Below are positions 63,974-64,000 of a stretch of 64,000 nt of DNA, piece by piece. The notes under the pieces were generated by a model, which made no database searches, was not told the DNA's origin, and saw only the letters and a list, made by a program, of their open reading frames with translations. The position numbers and the translations under genes are program-made. The stretch comes from Sphingobacterium kitahiroshimense (GTDB lineage: Bacteria > Bacteroidota > Bacteroidia > Sphingobacteriales > Sphingobacteriaceae), in contig NZ_JAOQNK010000001.1 of the NCBI RefSeq assembly GCF_025961315.1, positions 558,001 to 622,000 on the forward strand, in the 5' to 3' direction. Each line of letters starts with the position of its first letter. Position 1 is the first letter of the stretch.

Positions 63974-64000
63974 AGACTGTTCAAAAATAACAATCAGTAA

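Noticed and set aside
1..64000. tRNA, rRNA, CRISPR, insertion sequences or phage genes
   Set aside because: I looked by eye for cloverleaf-like blocks, regular repeats with spacers, transposase and integrase motifs, and found none; a tRNA could be missed without a covariance search.

Overview
The window is chromosomal DNA from a member of the Bacteroidetes, most likely the family Sphingobacteriaceae (Sphingobacterium or Pedobacter type). I infer this from AT-rich DNA, Bacteroidetes-style lipoproteins with short signal peptides, a fimbrillin-like lipoprotein, a MoaC-MoaB fusion, a fused trehalose synthase/phosphatase next to a GH15 enzyme, and mostly weak ribosome binding sites. I saw no rRNA, tRNA, CRISPR array, insertion sequence or phage gene.

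Bases 1-13,500 are a mixed housekeeping/accessory stretch: a truncated ThuA/dehydrogenase lipoprotein with an AraC regulator, a DsbA-like oxidoreductase, a YceI lipoprotein divergent from an HxlR regulator across a palindromic spacer, a TauE/DUF1634 pair, two GNAT acetyltransferases, DoxX, a HEMDA membrane protein, an MFS transporter and a fold-III PLP decarboxylase.

Bases 13,700-30,300 look like a general stress region. It holds two paralogous acidic proteins, two paralogous ECF-type sigma factors without anti-sigma genes, a DUF4142 protein, small membrane proteins and lipoproteins, a PPOX-type stress protein, a short-chain dehydrogenase, a NarL-type regulator paired with a histidine kinase that has lost its phospho-accepting His, a phytochrome-like kinase that has lost its bilin-attachment residues, a CinA-type amidohydrolase, and the trehalose operon.

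Bases 30,900-47,030 form a molybdenum island. It has two membrane-targeted or exported molybdenum hydroxylases (an isoquinoline-oxidoreductase-like set with a diheme cytochrome, and a PaoABC-like set), XdhC, a cysteine desulfurase, and almost all cofactor genes (moaA, moaC-moaB fusion, moaD, moaE, moeB, and a MocA-MoeA fusion). The set fits production of a sulfurated cytosine-dinucleotide cofactor.

Bases 47,300-64,000 return to stress and repair functions: exonuclease III, DinB, three DUF2383 four-helix proteins, bestrophin, a DUF892 protein with a large catalase, a FAD/Rieske oxidoreductase, and DNA ligase D. A fimbrillin-like lipoprotein with a small upstream gene interrupts this set.

The main new observation is a short box (ATACCC or a close variant, in three cases preceded by TACG at exactly 14 nt) lying about 72-91 bp upstream of at least eight of these stress genes, including both sigma factor genes. 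This suggests one regulon spread over about 50 kb, probably driven by the twin sigma factors.
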